DNA from: Candidatus Moraniibacteriota bacterium
Lineage (GTDB): Bacteria; Patescibacteriota; Minisyncoccia; Moranbacterales; UBA1568
Assembly: GCA_013334575.1 (NCBI GenBank)
Contig: JAAXXG010000008.1
Coordinates: 1-46,204, forward strand
Length of the DNA stretch: 46,204 bases
Direction: 5' to 3'
Within the stretch, counting starts at the first letter, position 1. Every line of letters starts with the position of its first letter. Below the pieces are notes generated by a model. It made no database searches. It was not told where the DNA came from and saw only the letters and a list, made by a program, of their open reading frames with translations. The position numbers and the translations under genes are program-made. This document shows, piece by piece, positions 23,937 through 33,670 of this stretch.

Positions 23937-26900
23937 TCAGTTTTTCGCCACTGCGTTACCCGCCGTCTTCGACGCCTCCAACGCCGCCTTCGCGAACGAA
24001 TCAAGCTCCTTATCGGAAACCGATGAGATCTGAGTCGCCGGATCGAGTCCCTTCTTTGCCATTTCGACCGATATCCGCTCAAAATAGGCGCGGAACGTCT
24101 CAGTCGATCCGATCGTCTCCGGCGATACCTCGCTTCGACGGGCCGCGATCAGGAATTTCCCGAGCCTTCTCATTCCTTCTTCGTTCATTCCCGACGAAGC
24201 GTCGAGCCGTTCGGGCTGCGCGACCGCAAGCAGGCAATCACGATAGACACCCTTCGAGGACTGCTTTGCGAATTTCAGAAACATGTCGTTATTCACGCCC
24301 CCGCCGGTCGCAGGAAACAGTTCCCGAGCCGACGCTGACGCAGCCTTCCGAAAACGCTCGAGACTGACGGAGTCGACCAGGTATTTTTTTGCATCTTTCG
24401 ATATGACGGAACTCCTCATCGAAACGAGTTTCGGATCCGCAGCGACCGTCTCCGTCGCAGCCGTTTTCGCTCCATCGGCAGCCGCAGATACGCCGGCATC
24501 TTTCCCTGCGAATCCACCGTCTTTCATGCCCTGACGATCGGCCTCAGCACCCGAAACGCTCTTTTCCACGACAGGCGAACGAGCCTCCGGAGCCACATTT
24601 GAGCTTCCGTTTCCGGCGACTGCTTCGGCGGACGCGGCACCGGATCCCGAACCGGGCGTTGCCGTAGCACCTTCCGGTTGAAACTCACTCACCCGATCCG
24701 CATACGTTCTCAGTCCCTCTACCTGCGTCGCACTCAGTCCGTTCGCTTTCGCGGCCGCCTCCTTCATCATCTCATCGGAAAACTCGATCTTGTCACCGAC
24801 ATTCAGAGCGCCCGAATGTCCGACCTTCTTGCTCAGATAATCCTCGACATACACCTTCTGCTCCGCGGAAAGCCCCTTCAATTCCGGCGTCCTCGCGGCA
24901 TACTCCGCAAACGCGCGCCGGGCGAGATGAGTCACTCCATCGCCGCGACGAGCCTCCTCAACGACGTTCCCCGCGGACCGAACGACACCGGGAACAGCCC
25001 CCCTCGTCTCAGCGACTACCTTTGCCGCGGCTTCGGAGCCGCGTCCGCTCCCGCTTGCGACACGCTCGACGGCACTGCGAACCGCACCCGCCGATCGCGA
25101 CGCCCCCTTCGTCTCAACAGTTCCCTTTGCCGCCATCTCAGCCCCTTGTCCGCTTCCACCCGATACCTGCCGGGCGGCATCGCTAACCGCATTGCCACCC
25201 ATCGACTGACCCGAGCCCGCCTCCTCCCCGTAAATCCGATCGAGGTGTTCCCTTGCCGACATCGCCCCGTGACTCGGGCCGGACGACGGAAATTCCGGCT
25301 GTATCTCCGAAAAGAACCTGACAGCTCCAAGAATCCGTTTCGCCCCCTCAACTGTCCCCATACCAAGCATGGCGATCGTACCGGACACCACCATCCCGTT
25401 CTGCATCTCTTTCCAGCGATACGACTTTCTCTTGTCCTGAGTCTCGGTCTCCTCCCGCTTCAGGCGCGTACCGAATCGATTATCGATCGCGTGGCGATGC
25501 TCCGCATCAGAAAATAATCCGAGACTCATCTCCGCCCTCGCAAGCGCCTCCATGAGCGCGACACGGGCACGCACACCCTCAGCACCATCACCGAACTTAA
25601 CGGCGTCCGTCTTCAGTCGCTCCTTTACGTATTCGACTCGTGACTGAAGTGCAGCAAGTGCCCGTTCCGACTGCACGCTATCGGGCTCCGCGACCCGGAC
25701 CTGTTCACTGATATCATCGAGACGTTCCGCAAGTCCGCGTTTCCCTCGGTCTCCACTCATCTCCTCCAAGGACGCGGATGCTCTCACCATTCTCCGCTTC
25801 CCCGCGACTAGTCGTTCCTCGGATTTCCGACTCGGAACAGTCATAAGCTTCCGGAACCATCCTGTATCAGACGGAACGTCTTTCACGACGGGATCCATAC
25901 CTCGACGCGCGCGCCTATCCTGTTCAGCCAGCGACTCCTCCGCGCGGCGATATGCCATGACTCCGCCGGAAACCATCGAAACCAGGGGAGCGACCGCGAG
26001 TCCGAGAGTCCCGGCGACACCCATAGCCGTCGCCGCCGCCATTCCTGCCGCCCGTGCTCCGGCACCGCCGACGAAATACGCCGCACGTTCCGCAGCAACC
26101 GTTCGGAAGAACGATTTTACCGGTGACCAACGACTCGTGTCCGTTGCCTCATCGAGATAATCCTCCACCTCCGGATGCGCCTGCAGATATCGCATGAGTC
26201 GAACGCGATTATCCGCGATCCGAAGCGCCACGTGTTCGTCGCGAAGCGTTCCGTACTCGGCCGGATGTTCACGTTCACGGTCGATATACCCTTCCAGCCG
26301 CTCCACTGCCGCATCGTATACCGCCTTCGCCTCCTCGTATCGCTTCCGATCCCGCTTCGTCGCACCGGGAAGTCCCCACTCCTGCGGGATATTCGCGAAC
26401 TGAAAAGCCGCGCCATTGAACGCGTCCCATTCCGACTTCGCCGTCTCGTCATCCTTCAACGCCTCAACCGGAGAAAGGAACCGGATGTCGAATCTTCCGG
26501 TTTCCGCGTTTCGCGATACATCCAAGCCGCTCATCGTCACCCAACGTGAGAGTTGCTCGATATCGGCACGATACTCCTCGATGCCGCCACTCAGCACAGT
26601 TTCAGCCACGTCGCGTCTCGCGCGCGTCAATCTGAAGTTCCGCATTGCCCCCAGCGCGACGGTGTCATGCGCCCGATCCTCGATCTTCCGGGCAGCCGAC
26701 TGCCGAAGCATCTCGGCGACGAACACCTGCTGACCCTCCGTAAGTTCGGAAAGCCCCGGGATGGCATGAAGCTCGGACGCGTCTATCCCGAACCGTTCAA
26801 ATCGCTTGCACACCTCCGCGGAAAAAGTCAGGGCATCGGGATCTCCGTTTCCCTTAACCTCGGGCCGCAAAGAATCCGCCTTCTCATCCGAAAAGGCTTC

Positions 26901-28265
26901 CTCGGGAACTTCCCCTGTCAGATCGTACAGTTCCCACTTCAGACGGGAAAGATCTTCTTCCAGAGATTTCATTCTCGCTTCGAGAGCCCCGACTTCCTCG
27001 TCGAGCTTCTTTCTAACGTCATCGGTATGAGCCAAAGAGCCGAAAGCGTCGGCAACGGAACGCATACCCCCTTTGAAAGCATGTCTCTTCCGATCCAATT
27101 CACTCTCGATCATCCGCAACTCCTCTTCGAGTTCGGCGATTTTCCGCTTTTTCGCCTCGATACCTTTTTCCGGAATCGACCCGCCCGAATCGGCTTCCGA
27201 AGTCAGTCGTTCGGATTTGGAATCATAATCGTGACCAATCGGAATCGGCCGATCATAGAATGCCGCTGACACGAGCGCCTCCGAAGAGGCCGGAGCGGCC
27301 GGCTCAGGTTCTCTCGATCCCTGAACCGTGATCGGATCGGCCGCGGCATCGGCTACACCTCCTGTCGCATCCGCTCCGGCATGGCCTGGTTCCACTGTCA
27401 CGGATGAGTCCGCCGGCTCATCAATCCCCGGTTCCGTGCCGACCGGATTCGCGTCTTTCCTGTCGATCTTGTCGAATGAGACGGCGTTCAGCATCCCGAT
27501 GATTTCGTTCCGCGCCGTTTCGAGCGCCGGTACCTCGGTCAATGCGGTCGCATCTTTCCGGCTCCGTACGTACAGATCATTTATCCGTTTTCCCAACGTC
27601 TTCTGAATGCGATCAAGTCGCTCCCGAATCGGCTTCAATGCCAGGAGAAGTTCGGACCGTTTCTTCTTTTCCTCCTCGAGTTCCTTGCAATCCCTCTCAA
27701 ACTGGACCTCATCATCCCCCTTCGCCCTCCCTTTTCTGGATCCGGGAACGTACTCCGAAGACTCGATCCTCCTCCATAGATCTCTTATATGACTCCTGAC
27801 ATCCCGCAAACTCCGCACGTCCAACGTCAATTCCTCGAGAGAGCGCACCTCTCCATCAGGGGAGACCACGCCAAGATCCTTCTCGGCGACGACCTCCGGA
27901 TACCTTCTCAGGACCTCAAGAATCTCCGGTCCGCCTGGGATCTCCTCTTCCTCAAAATCCCGCTCGCGGAACAACGCCTCGGCATAACGGATTTTCGTCC
28001 TGATACTCTTTTTCCACGCCTTTTCATTCTTACCCAAGACGGCATCATCGCGGTCAAGCTCCTGCATCTTCGTCAGGAGCGCATCATGAAGACTCCTGCA
28101 TTCCTTTCCGGAAAGACGGCTGAGATACCAGACGAATTCCGACTGCCCGAAATTGAGCACATCCTCCAACGGACGCACCGACCCGGCCTCAAAAGTCCTC
28201 CTCGTCTTGTCCGGTTGAACCTTCCTATCCATACGAAGAATCCGTGCACGGCAACTCCCACGCAT
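23937..28265 (-). CDS. Giant membrane/coiled-coil protein with LysM-like domain
   Basis: 1442 aa, unknown family. Approximate order of parts: helical region (1-260); disordered segment rich in P/A/D (270-370); coiled coil (370-470); helical region; first hydrophobic region 725-772 (glycine/alanine-rich); more coiled coil; second hydrophobic region near 950-975; repetitive S/A/G linker (1010-1105); LysM-like domain 1105-1195 (RRGDGVTHLARRAF … VYVEDYLSKKVGH … LNVGDKIEFSDEM … RVSEF); a second linker; a C-terminal helical domain 1290-1442. The start at 28265 has AAAAGGAGG 17 bases upstream; the internal ATG at 28232 is an alternative. First gene of the ATPase operon. Probably a structural or anchoring part of a secretion or adhesion apparatus (inference). 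Confidence 0.78.
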   Translation of the reverse strand: MRGSCRARILRMDRKVQPDKTRRTFEAGSVRPLEDVLNFGQSEFVWYLSRLSGKECRSLHDALLTKMQELDRDDAVLGKNEKAWKKSIRTKIRYAEALFRERDFEEEEIPGGPEILEVLRRYPEVVAEKDLGVVSPDGEVRSLEELTLDVRSLRDVRSHIRDLWRRIESSEYVPGSRKGRAKGDDEVQFERDCKELEEEKKKRSELLLALKPIRERLDRIQKTLGKRINDLYVRSRKDATALTEVPALETARNEIIGMLNAVSFDKIDRKDANPVGTEPGIDEPADSSVTVEPGHAGADATGGVADAAADPITVQGSREPEPAAPASSEALVSAAFYDRPIPIGHDYDSKSERLTSEADSGGSIPEKGIEAKKRKIAELEEELRMIESELDRKRHAFKGGMRSVADAFGSLAHTDDVRKKLDEEVGALEARMKSLEEDLSRLKWELYDLTGEVPEEAFSDEKADSLRPEVKGNGDPDALTFSAEVCKRFERFGIDASELHAIPGLSELTEGQQVFVAEMLRQSAARKIEDRAHDTVALGAMRNFRLTRARRDVAETVLSGGIEEYRADIEQLSRWVTMSGLDVSRNAETGRFDIRFLSPVEALKDDETAKSEWDAFNGAAFQFANIPQEWGLPGATKRDRKRYEEAKAVYDAAVERLEGYIDREREHPAEYGTLRDEHVALRIADNRVRLMRYLQAHPEVEDYLDEATDTSRWSPVKSFFRTVAAERAAYFVGGAGARAAGMAAATAMGVAGTLGLAVAPLVSMVSGGVMAYRRAEESLAEQDRRARRGMDPVVKDVPSDTGWFRKLMTVPSRKSEERLVAGKRRMVRASASLEEMSGDRGKRGLAERLDDISEQVRVAEPDSVQSERALAALQSRVEYVKERLKTDAVKFGDGAEGVRARVALMEALARAEMSLGLFSDAEHRHAIDNRFGTRLKREETETQDKRKSYRWKEMQNGMVVSGTIAMLGMGTVEGAKRILGAVRFFSEIQPEFPSSGPSHGAMSAREHLDRIYGEEAGSGQSMGGNAVSDAARQVSGGSGQGAEMAAKGTVETKGASRSAGAVRSAVERVASGSGRGSEAAAKVVAETRGAVPGVVRSAGNVVEEARRGDGVTHLARRAFAEYAARTPELKGLSAEQKVYVEDYLSKKVGHSGALNVGDKIEFSDEMMKEAAAKANGLSATQVEGLRTYADRVSEFQPEGATATPGSGSGAASAEAVAGNGSSNVAPEARSPVVEKSVSGAEADRQGMKDGGFAGKDAGVSAAADGAKTAATETVAADPKLVSMRSSVISKDAKKYLVDSVSLERFRKAASASARELFPATGGGVNNDMFLKFAKQSSKGVYRDCLLAVAQPERLDASSGMNEEGMRRLGKFLIAARRSEVSPETIGSTETFRAYFERISVEMAKKGLDPATQISSVSDKELDSFAKAALEASKTAGNAVAKN

Positions 28266-28295
28266 CGGCGTGAACGCTTCCGCCTCCTTTTATGG

Positions 28296-28301
28296 TATAA
28301 T
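28296..28301 (+). promoter_or_regulatory. -10 box in the divergent region
   Basis: TATAAT at 28296-28301, inside the inverted repeat ATGGTA…TACCAT (28292-28309), 30 bases before the glycosyltransferase ATG. The -35 is poor. The palindrome between two divergent genes could be an operator. Confidence 0.5.
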
Positions 28302-28331
28302 CCTACCATATCGGAACCGAAAGAAAAACAT

Positions 28332-29963
28332 ATGAGGAGCATCCTCCTGCGTTCGCGCATCGTCTTCTGGTCGGCACTCGTCCTTATCACCCTCGGGGCG
28401 TTCGCCATCCGGAACTACCGCATCGAATCGGTACCGTCCGGACTTTACCCCGACGAGGCGATGAACGGCGTCGACGCACTCGTCGCGAACGAGACCGGAG
28501 ACTACAAGCTGTTCTATCCGAACAACTACGGACGGGAGGGCCTTTTCATCAATCTCCAGGCACTTTCCATCAAGGCGTTCGGCAACACCATTCCCGCACT
28601 CAAGATCTGGTCCGAGATTTTCGGCGCCCTCACCGCGCTCGGCATCGGCCTCTTGGCCTGGGAAGTCTTCCGAAGCCGGTACGCCGCACTCTCCGCTTCG
28701 TTCCTCACCGCCACCTCGTTCTGGACGATCAACTTCTCGCGCATCGGCTTCCGGGCCATCATGATGCCGCTCCTCCTTTCCTTTTCCTTCTTTTTCTTCT
28801 TCCGCGGCCTTCGAACCCGCAGATTCCTTCCCTTCGCACTCTCCGGATTCCTCTTCGGTCTCGGGCTCCATACCTACGTCGCGTTCCGGCTCGCGCCACT
28901 GATCCTCATCCTCCTGCTACCGTTCCTCCTCCTCTCGTACCGTTCGTTCCTCGCCCGATACTGGAAGCACGGGCTTACCTTCGTCCTGTTCGCCACACTC
29001 TCCGCCGCGCCGATGTTCTACGAATTCGCGACGCACCCGGAAATCTTCTCCTCGCGCTCGGCCGCGGTATCCATCCTCTCTCCCGAGATCAACAAAGGGA
29101 ACCTTGCGGGAACCTTCGCGAAGACGCTCGGACTCTCCCTCATCAAATACAATTTCTTCGGCGATCAGAACTGGCGGCACAACTATCCGCCCTATCCGAT
29201 TCTCGACCCGATCGTCGGCATGTTCTTCCTCGCCGGATTCGTTTTCTCGATCGGAATGTTCGTCCGCATCCTTTCCGAGCGGATCCGCTCCGGCCATCCG
29301 GACACCGAACTGGCGACACATGCGTTCCTTCTCATCGGATTCGCCTCCATGCTCGCTCCCGAGTTCCTTACCGAGGAAGGCCTTCCGCATGCCCTGCGGG
29401 CGATCGGGACCCAGCCGTTCGTCTTCCTCTTCGCGACCATCCCGCTCGTCTTCCTGTTCCGTAAGCTTCGGCGATCGAAGGGCGGAACCGGCGTCGCCCT
29501 CTCGGTTTTCCTCCTCATCGCCCTCCTCGGCTCCGCCTCATTCAATCTCGTCAAATACTTCGTCTCATACCGGGACAACCCCAATCAGCACGGCGCCTTC
29601 GATGAGCGGACGACGAACATGGCCCGCTACCTCGTCTCCCTTCCCGCCGAAACGCGCAAGTACGTATATGCGAACGCAGGCGGTCAGAAGATAGATAACG
29701 GCCTCCCTATCACGGCCCAGCCGATCGTCTTCCTTACGCACGGCAAGGCGGACAACCTCGAGTTCCTCGGTCCCGATTCGGTCGTCACCATCCCGGCCGT
29801 CATAATCCCCATGAACGACGAACCGAGGATATTCGACCGCATCAGACAGCTCGTTCCGGACGCATACGAAGCGGTCATAGATCTCGACCCGGGTACGGGA
29901 ACGGCCTTCACGGCGATCATCATACCGGAAGGGAGTCCCGGAGAAACGGGACCGACGGAATAA
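28332..29963 (+). CDS. Membrane glycosyltransferase, GT39/GT83-like
   Basis: 543 aa from the ATG at 28332; upstream open frame lies antisense to the giant gene and is not coding. About ten membrane spans. The first external loop carries the signature SGLYPDEAMNGVDALV (acidic pair DE, as in ArnT/PMT enzymes), followed by the family pattern NNYGREGLFINLQALSIKAFGNT. A C-terminal external domain of about 120 residues follows. It uses a lipid-linked sugar to glycosylate a protein or lipid outside the membrane; acceptor unknown. Forms an operon with the next gene (34-base gap). Confidence 0.88.
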   Translation: MRSILLRSRIVFWSALVLITLGAFAIRNYRIESVPSGLYPDEAMNGVDALVANETGDYKLFYPNNYGREGLFINLQALSIKAFGNTIPALKIWSEIFGALTALGIGLLAWEVFRSRYAALSASFLTATSFWTINFSRIGFRAIMMPLLLSFSFFFFFRGLRTRRFLPFALSGFLFGLGLHTYVAFRLAPLILILLLPFLLLSYRSFLARYWKHGLTFVLFATLSAAPMFYEFATHPEIFSSRSAAVSILSPEINKGNLAGTFAKTLGLSLIKYNFFGDQNWRHNYPPYPILDPIVGMFFLAGFVFSIGMFVRILSERIRSGHPDTELATHAFLLIGFASMLAPEFLTEEGLPHALRAIGTQPFVFLFATIPLVFLFRKLRRSKGGTGVALSVFLLIALLGSASFNLVKYFVSYRDNPNQHGAFDERTTNMARYLVSLPAETRKYVYANAGGQKIDNGLPITAQPIVFLTHGKADNLEFLGPDSVVTIPAVIIPMNDEPRIFDRIRQLVPDAYEAVIDLDPGTGTAFTAIIIPEGSPGETGPTE

Positions 29964-29997
29964 TCCGCATCCGGAAAACCGATAAGCACCGACCGAT

Positions 29998-31872
29998 ATG
30001 GACCACATCAAGAAGCATGCCGGACTGATTGCCGGAGCGATGCTCGCCCTCCTCTTCGCAGTCTCACTCGCCGTCTCCTGGCAGGAATCGACGATCATGG
30101 ACGAGAAGGCGCATATCCCCGCCGGCTATTCCTATGTACGATTCGGAGATATGCGGCTCAATCCGGAGCATCCGCCGCTTCTCAAGGACCTTGCCGGGCT
30201 CGCGCTCCTGCCGCTTCAGCCCGCCTTTCCGACCGATTCGCCGCTCTGGCAGGAAGGAACGAACGAACAATGGACGATCGGCGACCGACTCCTCGCCGAT
30301 AACGATACCGAAACCGTCACCTTCGTCGCCCGCATCCCGATCATCCTCCTCGCACTCCTGCTCGGCTTCGTCATCTTTCGGTGGACCAAGGAACTCGCCG
30401 GCTCCGTAGCGGCCCTCTTCGCGCTCCTCCTCTACGCAGCCGACCCGAACATCATCGCTCATGACCACTACGTGACGACGGATCTCGGTATCGCCGCCGT
30501 CATCTTCTTCGCCTTCTGGAGCTTCATGCGGTTCCTGAAACGACCCGGATTCCGTTCCGTCGTTCTCTTCGGCGTCCTGCTCGGCATCGCTCAGCTCACC
30601 AAGTTTTCGGCAGTACTCCTCTTCCCGTATTTCGGCCTCGTCGCGACAGTCTATGCGCTCACGGCATCGAAACCGGACCAGGTCGCCGGATCCGTCGCGG
30701 GATACCGATTCCGTTCGCTTCTTTCGGTCCTCCTTCGATACGCCGGAGCAGTCCTCGTCTGCTTCGCGCTCATCTACGCGGTCTACGTCCCGCATGTCAT
30801 GAACATGCCCGGCGAGAAGCTCCCCGCGATCGCCCGGATGATGATCAACCAGGATATCGCCATCGGCAGATTCGCGGTAAACTTTGTCGACATTACCAGC
30901 AAGAGCGCCGTTCTCAAGCCATATTCCGAATACTTCCTCGGGGTCTTCATGGTCTTCGCCCGCGTCGCCGGCGGGAATACCTTCTACTTCTTCGGCAACG
31001 TAAGCAATCACGCCAATCCCTGGTACTTCCCGGCAGTCTTCGCCCTCAAGGAAACCATTCCGCTTCTCTTTCTCATCGTCTCAACCTCGTTCTATTCGCT
31101 CTACCGAATCATCCGATACCTCTTCCGCCGCCCGGTGCGCGGCTGGTGTCGGACATTCGCACATTCCTTCCAGGGCCACACGACGCAGTACGCCATGTTC
31201 GGCTTCATCGCGCTCTATGCCTTCGTAAGCATCACGGGCAACCTTAACATCGGATTCCGACACCTGTTCCCGATCCTCCCGCTCACCTACGTCCTGATCG
31301 CCAAGACGGTCTTCGACTTCATCCGCCACGAGGACTTCCGCGGCGAGAAGGCCGCCAAAGCCGTCCTCGTCGTCCTTTCGCTCTGGATCGCCGCCATCCC
31401 CGTCCTCACGTACCCCTCGTACCTCTCATACTTCAACGAAGCGGCCGGCGGACACGGGAACGGATACCGCTACGTGACCGATTCCAACTACGACTGGGGG
31501 CAGGATCTCAAGCGGCTCCGGTCGTTCGTGGACGGTTTCGACGCGTGCAAGTCGGGCGCCGCACTCGGCGACGACTGCGCGGCCTATTCGGGACTCATGC
31601 AATACCCGGCGATCGAAACGATCAAGGTCGACTACTTCGGCGGCGACAACCCGAAACATTATCTCGGCGACCGATTCGTCGGCGGAAACGACGGACAGGG
31701 CTGGGCGCCGGGCTGGTACGCCATCTCCGTCGGCTTCTTCCAGGAAAGCATCCATAAGACGGTCGCCCCCGGAACCTCGACGTACCGCTGGCTCGTCGAC
31801 GGCGGATACCGTCCGGTCGCCCGCGCCGGCGACTCGATCCTCATCTTCTACGTCCCCCCGATCGAGGACTGA
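29998..31872 (+). CDS. Membrane glycosyltransferase, GT39-like
   Basis: 624 aa, about eleven spans. After the first span comes ESTIMDEKAHIPAGYSYVRFGDMRLNPEHPP, the acidic DE and NPEHPP pattern of the PMT_2/GT39 family. Later ADPNIIAHDHYVTTDLG and a C-terminal soluble domain with YVTDSNYDWGQDLKRL and NPKHYLGDRF, recurrent in the same family. It may act on the same acceptor as the upstream enzyme. Ends at a strong terminator. Confidence 0.88.
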   Translation: MDHIKKHAGLIAGAMLALLFAVSLAVSWQESTIMDEKAHIPAGYSYVRFGDMRLNPEHPPLLKDLAGLALLPLQPAFPTDSPLWQEGTNEQWTIGDRLLADNDTETVTFVARIPIILLALLLGFVIFRWTKELAGSVAALFALLLYAADPNIIAHDHYVTTDLGIAAVIFFAFWSFMRFLKRPGFRSVVLFGVLLGIAQLTKFSAVLLFPYFGLVATVYALTASKPDQVAGSVAGYRFRSLLSVLLRYAGAVLVCFALIYAVYVPHVMNMPGEKLPAIARMMINQDIAIGRFAVNFVDITSKSAVLKPYSEYFLGVFMVFARVAGGNTFYFFGNVSNHANPWYFPAVFALKETIPLLFLIVSTSFYSLYRIIRYLFRRPVRGWCRTFAHSFQGHTTQYAMFGFIALYAFVSITGNLNIGFRHLFPILPLTYVLIAKTVFDFIRHEDFRGEKAAKAVLVVLSLWIAAIPVLTYPSYLSYFNEAAGGHGNGYRYVTDSNYDWGQDLKRLRSFVDGFDACKSGAALGDDCAAYSGLMQYPAIETIKVDYFGGDNPKHYLGDRFVGGNDGQGWAPGWYAISVGFFQESIHKTVAPGTSTYRWLVDGGYRPVARAGDSILIFYVPPIED

Positions 31873-31888
31873 GGATTCGAACATCGAT

Positions 31889-31920
31889 AAAAAAGACCGG
31901 CCCGGAGCCGGTCTTTTTTT
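31889..31920. terminator. Bidirectional terminator
   Basis: Stem AGACCGGC/GCCGGTCT (31894-31913) with A run before and T run after. Serves the glycosyltransferase operon and the convergent zinc-ribbon gene. Confidence 0.92.
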
Positions 31921-31930
31921 GGGCGGATCT

Positions 31931-32128
31931 TCAGTCGGCGGATTCCCAAACGTCGTCGTCCGGACCGAGCGGCCCTCCGTCGGATCCGGCACGACAGGAC
32001 GGACACGACGAGAACATGATCCCCTCATCGGCGTCGTCTTCCGAGAATCCGACTTCGTTTCCGCAATTGGCGCATCGGTACCGTCCCGCGGCCGGCACCC
32101 GGTCCCCCACCGTATACGTCGTTCCCAT
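31931..32128 (-). CDS. Small zinc-ribbon protein
   Basis: 65 aa from the ATG at 32128 (MGTTYTVGDRVPAAGRYRC). CANC and CPSC form a rubredoxin-like zinc ribbon, followed by an acidic tail. The frame is open further upstream (to 32185), but a TATAAT box lies inside that part (about 32153-32158), so the shorter start is more likely. Function unknown. Confidence 0.65.
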   Translation of the reverse strand: MGTTYTVGDRVPAAGRYRCANCGNEVGFSEDDADEGIMFSSCPSCRAGSDGGPLGPDDDVWESAD

Positions 32129-32233
32129 ATGGCGACAAAGACGGATTACGCCATCATTATACGCCATCGACCGATCACATTCCACTATGGAAAACGGGCC
32201 GACCCTTTCGGATCGACCCGCACACGCATATAT

Positions 32234-32461
32234 TCACGGTCCATCTTTCCGTTGATTGCAGATGACCGCCGGAATAGTGATCGCCAGAACCAAAAAGATT
32301 CCAAAGATGCACAGATATTCCAGAGATCCCAAGGCGTATCCTCCGACTTCGACCGCACCGATCCGCGCCATGGCGGTCGCTTCGGACGCATTGACACAAT
32401 CCGGCGCCGTAACCCAGGCAAGGCACGAGAAAAACACGCCGGTTACGAATGTTTTCTTCAT
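32234..32461 (-). CDS. Small secreted or membrane protein
   Basis: 75 aa from the ATG at 32461: MKKTFVTGVFFSCLAWVTAP, a typical signal peptide or anchor, and a second hydrophobic helix near residues 48-68 (ALGSLEYLCIFGIFLVLAITIPAVI). The layout (signal peptide, short loop, one helix) is that of TrbC/VirB2-like pilin precursors, but no sequence match can be claimed. The ribosome site is weak. Confidence 0.55.
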   Translation of the reverse strand: MKKTFVTGVFFSCLAWVTAPDCVNASEATAMARIGAVEVGGYALGSLEYLCIFGIFLVLAITIPAVICNQRKDGP

Positions 32462-32620
32462 CGTTCGTTTCCGTTTAATTTGTTTCGTAATTCGTAAGGA
32501 AAGCGTCTCCGTTATACGATATGCGGAATAAAACGTCAATATGAAATAAAGACCGGCGCATCCGTATCGGATACGCCGCTGAGGCATACTCGGCAACCGG
32601 TCCGAGAACCGGCCGGACCG

Positions 32621-32941
32621 CTATCGCTCCTTCGCCTCACCGCGGAAGAGTGCCGCGGTCCATTCCATCTCCTCGTCGAAGGCCCGGTCGAAATCCGGCA
32701 CAAGCGTGCGGATCGTATCGAGGAACGACTCGAGCGTCACCCCTTCGACCGCGAGCGCCTGCCGCACTTCTTCCGTCCTCTCCTCCGGGACGCGCAGAAG
32801 CAACCGCTTCGTCACGATGTCGGCGAACTTTCCCGTAAGCAGCAGCTGATCATCGAGCGACGCCGCGTCGACTCCCAGTAAGTCCACGATCTTTTCCGCG
32901 CTCATCGCGAGCGCGATCCTTTCCTTGATATCGTTCGTCAT
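32621..32941 (-). CDS. Small helical protein, DUF5663-like
   Basis: 106 aa from the ATG at 32941, coupled by an ATGA overlap to the gene upstream. The stretch IVDLLGVDAASLDDQLLLTGKFADIVTKRLLLRVPEE resembles the DUF5663 pattern common in Patescibacteria (from memory, not checked). All helical, acidic, no membrane span. Confidence 0.7.
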   Translation of the reverse strand: MTNDIKERIALAMSAEKIVDLLGVDAASLDDQLLLTGKFADIVTKRLLLRVPEERTEEVRQALAVEGVTLESFLDTIRTLVPDFDRAFDEEMEWTAALFRGEAKER

Positions 32942-33588
32942 ACGATTGCCAGTTCCGGATAATCCCCTTCGTCCTCCCTGAGAGAGGAAGCGTCCCCTTC
33001 GACAGTCCCGGCGCCGCGCTCCGCCGCCCATCGCGCGGAGTTCCGACTCCACAGGACGACTCCCGGAACAAGAAGCAGAGAACCGAACGGAGGCGGAAGA
33101 GGCATACTGGCGGAAACGAGCGTTCCGGAAACGATCGCCGTCGCAAGTCGGGACTTCGGAAGCGGGATTCGATGCTCTTCCATCCAATTAAAAGCAGATT
33201 CACCTTTCTTCAGATGCGGAGAGATCGACTTCTCGACCATTCCGCGAACCTTTCGCATGAATTCCGCGCCGAACCGCTCCACGATCCGTATCTCGAGTTC
33301 GGAGCCGAACTTTTCCGCCTTCAGAATCATCTCATCGATCTTCTGTTCGATTCCGGACAACTCCACGGATTCCCGATTTCCCGACATCCGGGCAACTTCA
33401 TCTGTCGAATTCTCAAGAGACGGTTCGACCGAAACGGGATCGATGTCGGGCGATTCCGTCGTTGACAAGGCGTGCTCATCGTTCTCGGTCACCACCGTAC
33501 CGTCCGAAACGGAAAGCTCCGTTTCCGCACCGGGCAGAATCGTATGATTGTCGCCACCAAGCGGAATATCGAATCTCGGAAGTCTCAT
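32938..33588 (-). CDS. Unknown protein with C-terminal hydrophobic segment
   Basis: 216 aa from the ATG at 33588 (MRLPRFDIPLGG). A disordered acidic N-terminal part (to about 75), a helical part (80-150) and a hydrophobic stretch near 160-195 (TAIVSGTLVSASMPLPPPFGSLLLVPGVVLW) that could be one or two membrane passes. Operon with the 106-aa protein by overlapping stop and start. The start is uncertain because no good ribosome site is present. Confidence 0.6.
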   Translation of the reverse strand: MRLPRFDIPLGGDNHTILPGAETELSVSDGTVVTENDEHALSTTESPDIDPVSVEPSLENSTDEVARMSGNRESVELSGIEQKIDEMILKAEKFGSELEIRIVERFGAEFMRKVRGMVEKSISPHLKKGESAFNWMEEHRIPLPKSRLATAIVSGTLVSASMPLPPPFGSLLLVPGVVLWSRNSARWAAERGAGTVEGDASSLREDEGDYPELAIV

Positions 33589-33670
33589 AGTCCGGTCATA
33601 TTTATAACCGCCTCCCATTATCCCGCATCCGGACGAACCTGGCAACCGAACCACCCCTTTTATACGACTT

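Noticed and set aside
27789-28331. N-terminal extension of the first glycosyltransferase
   Set aside because: It is antisense to the giant gene; the family begins with the first membrane helix after MRSILLRS.
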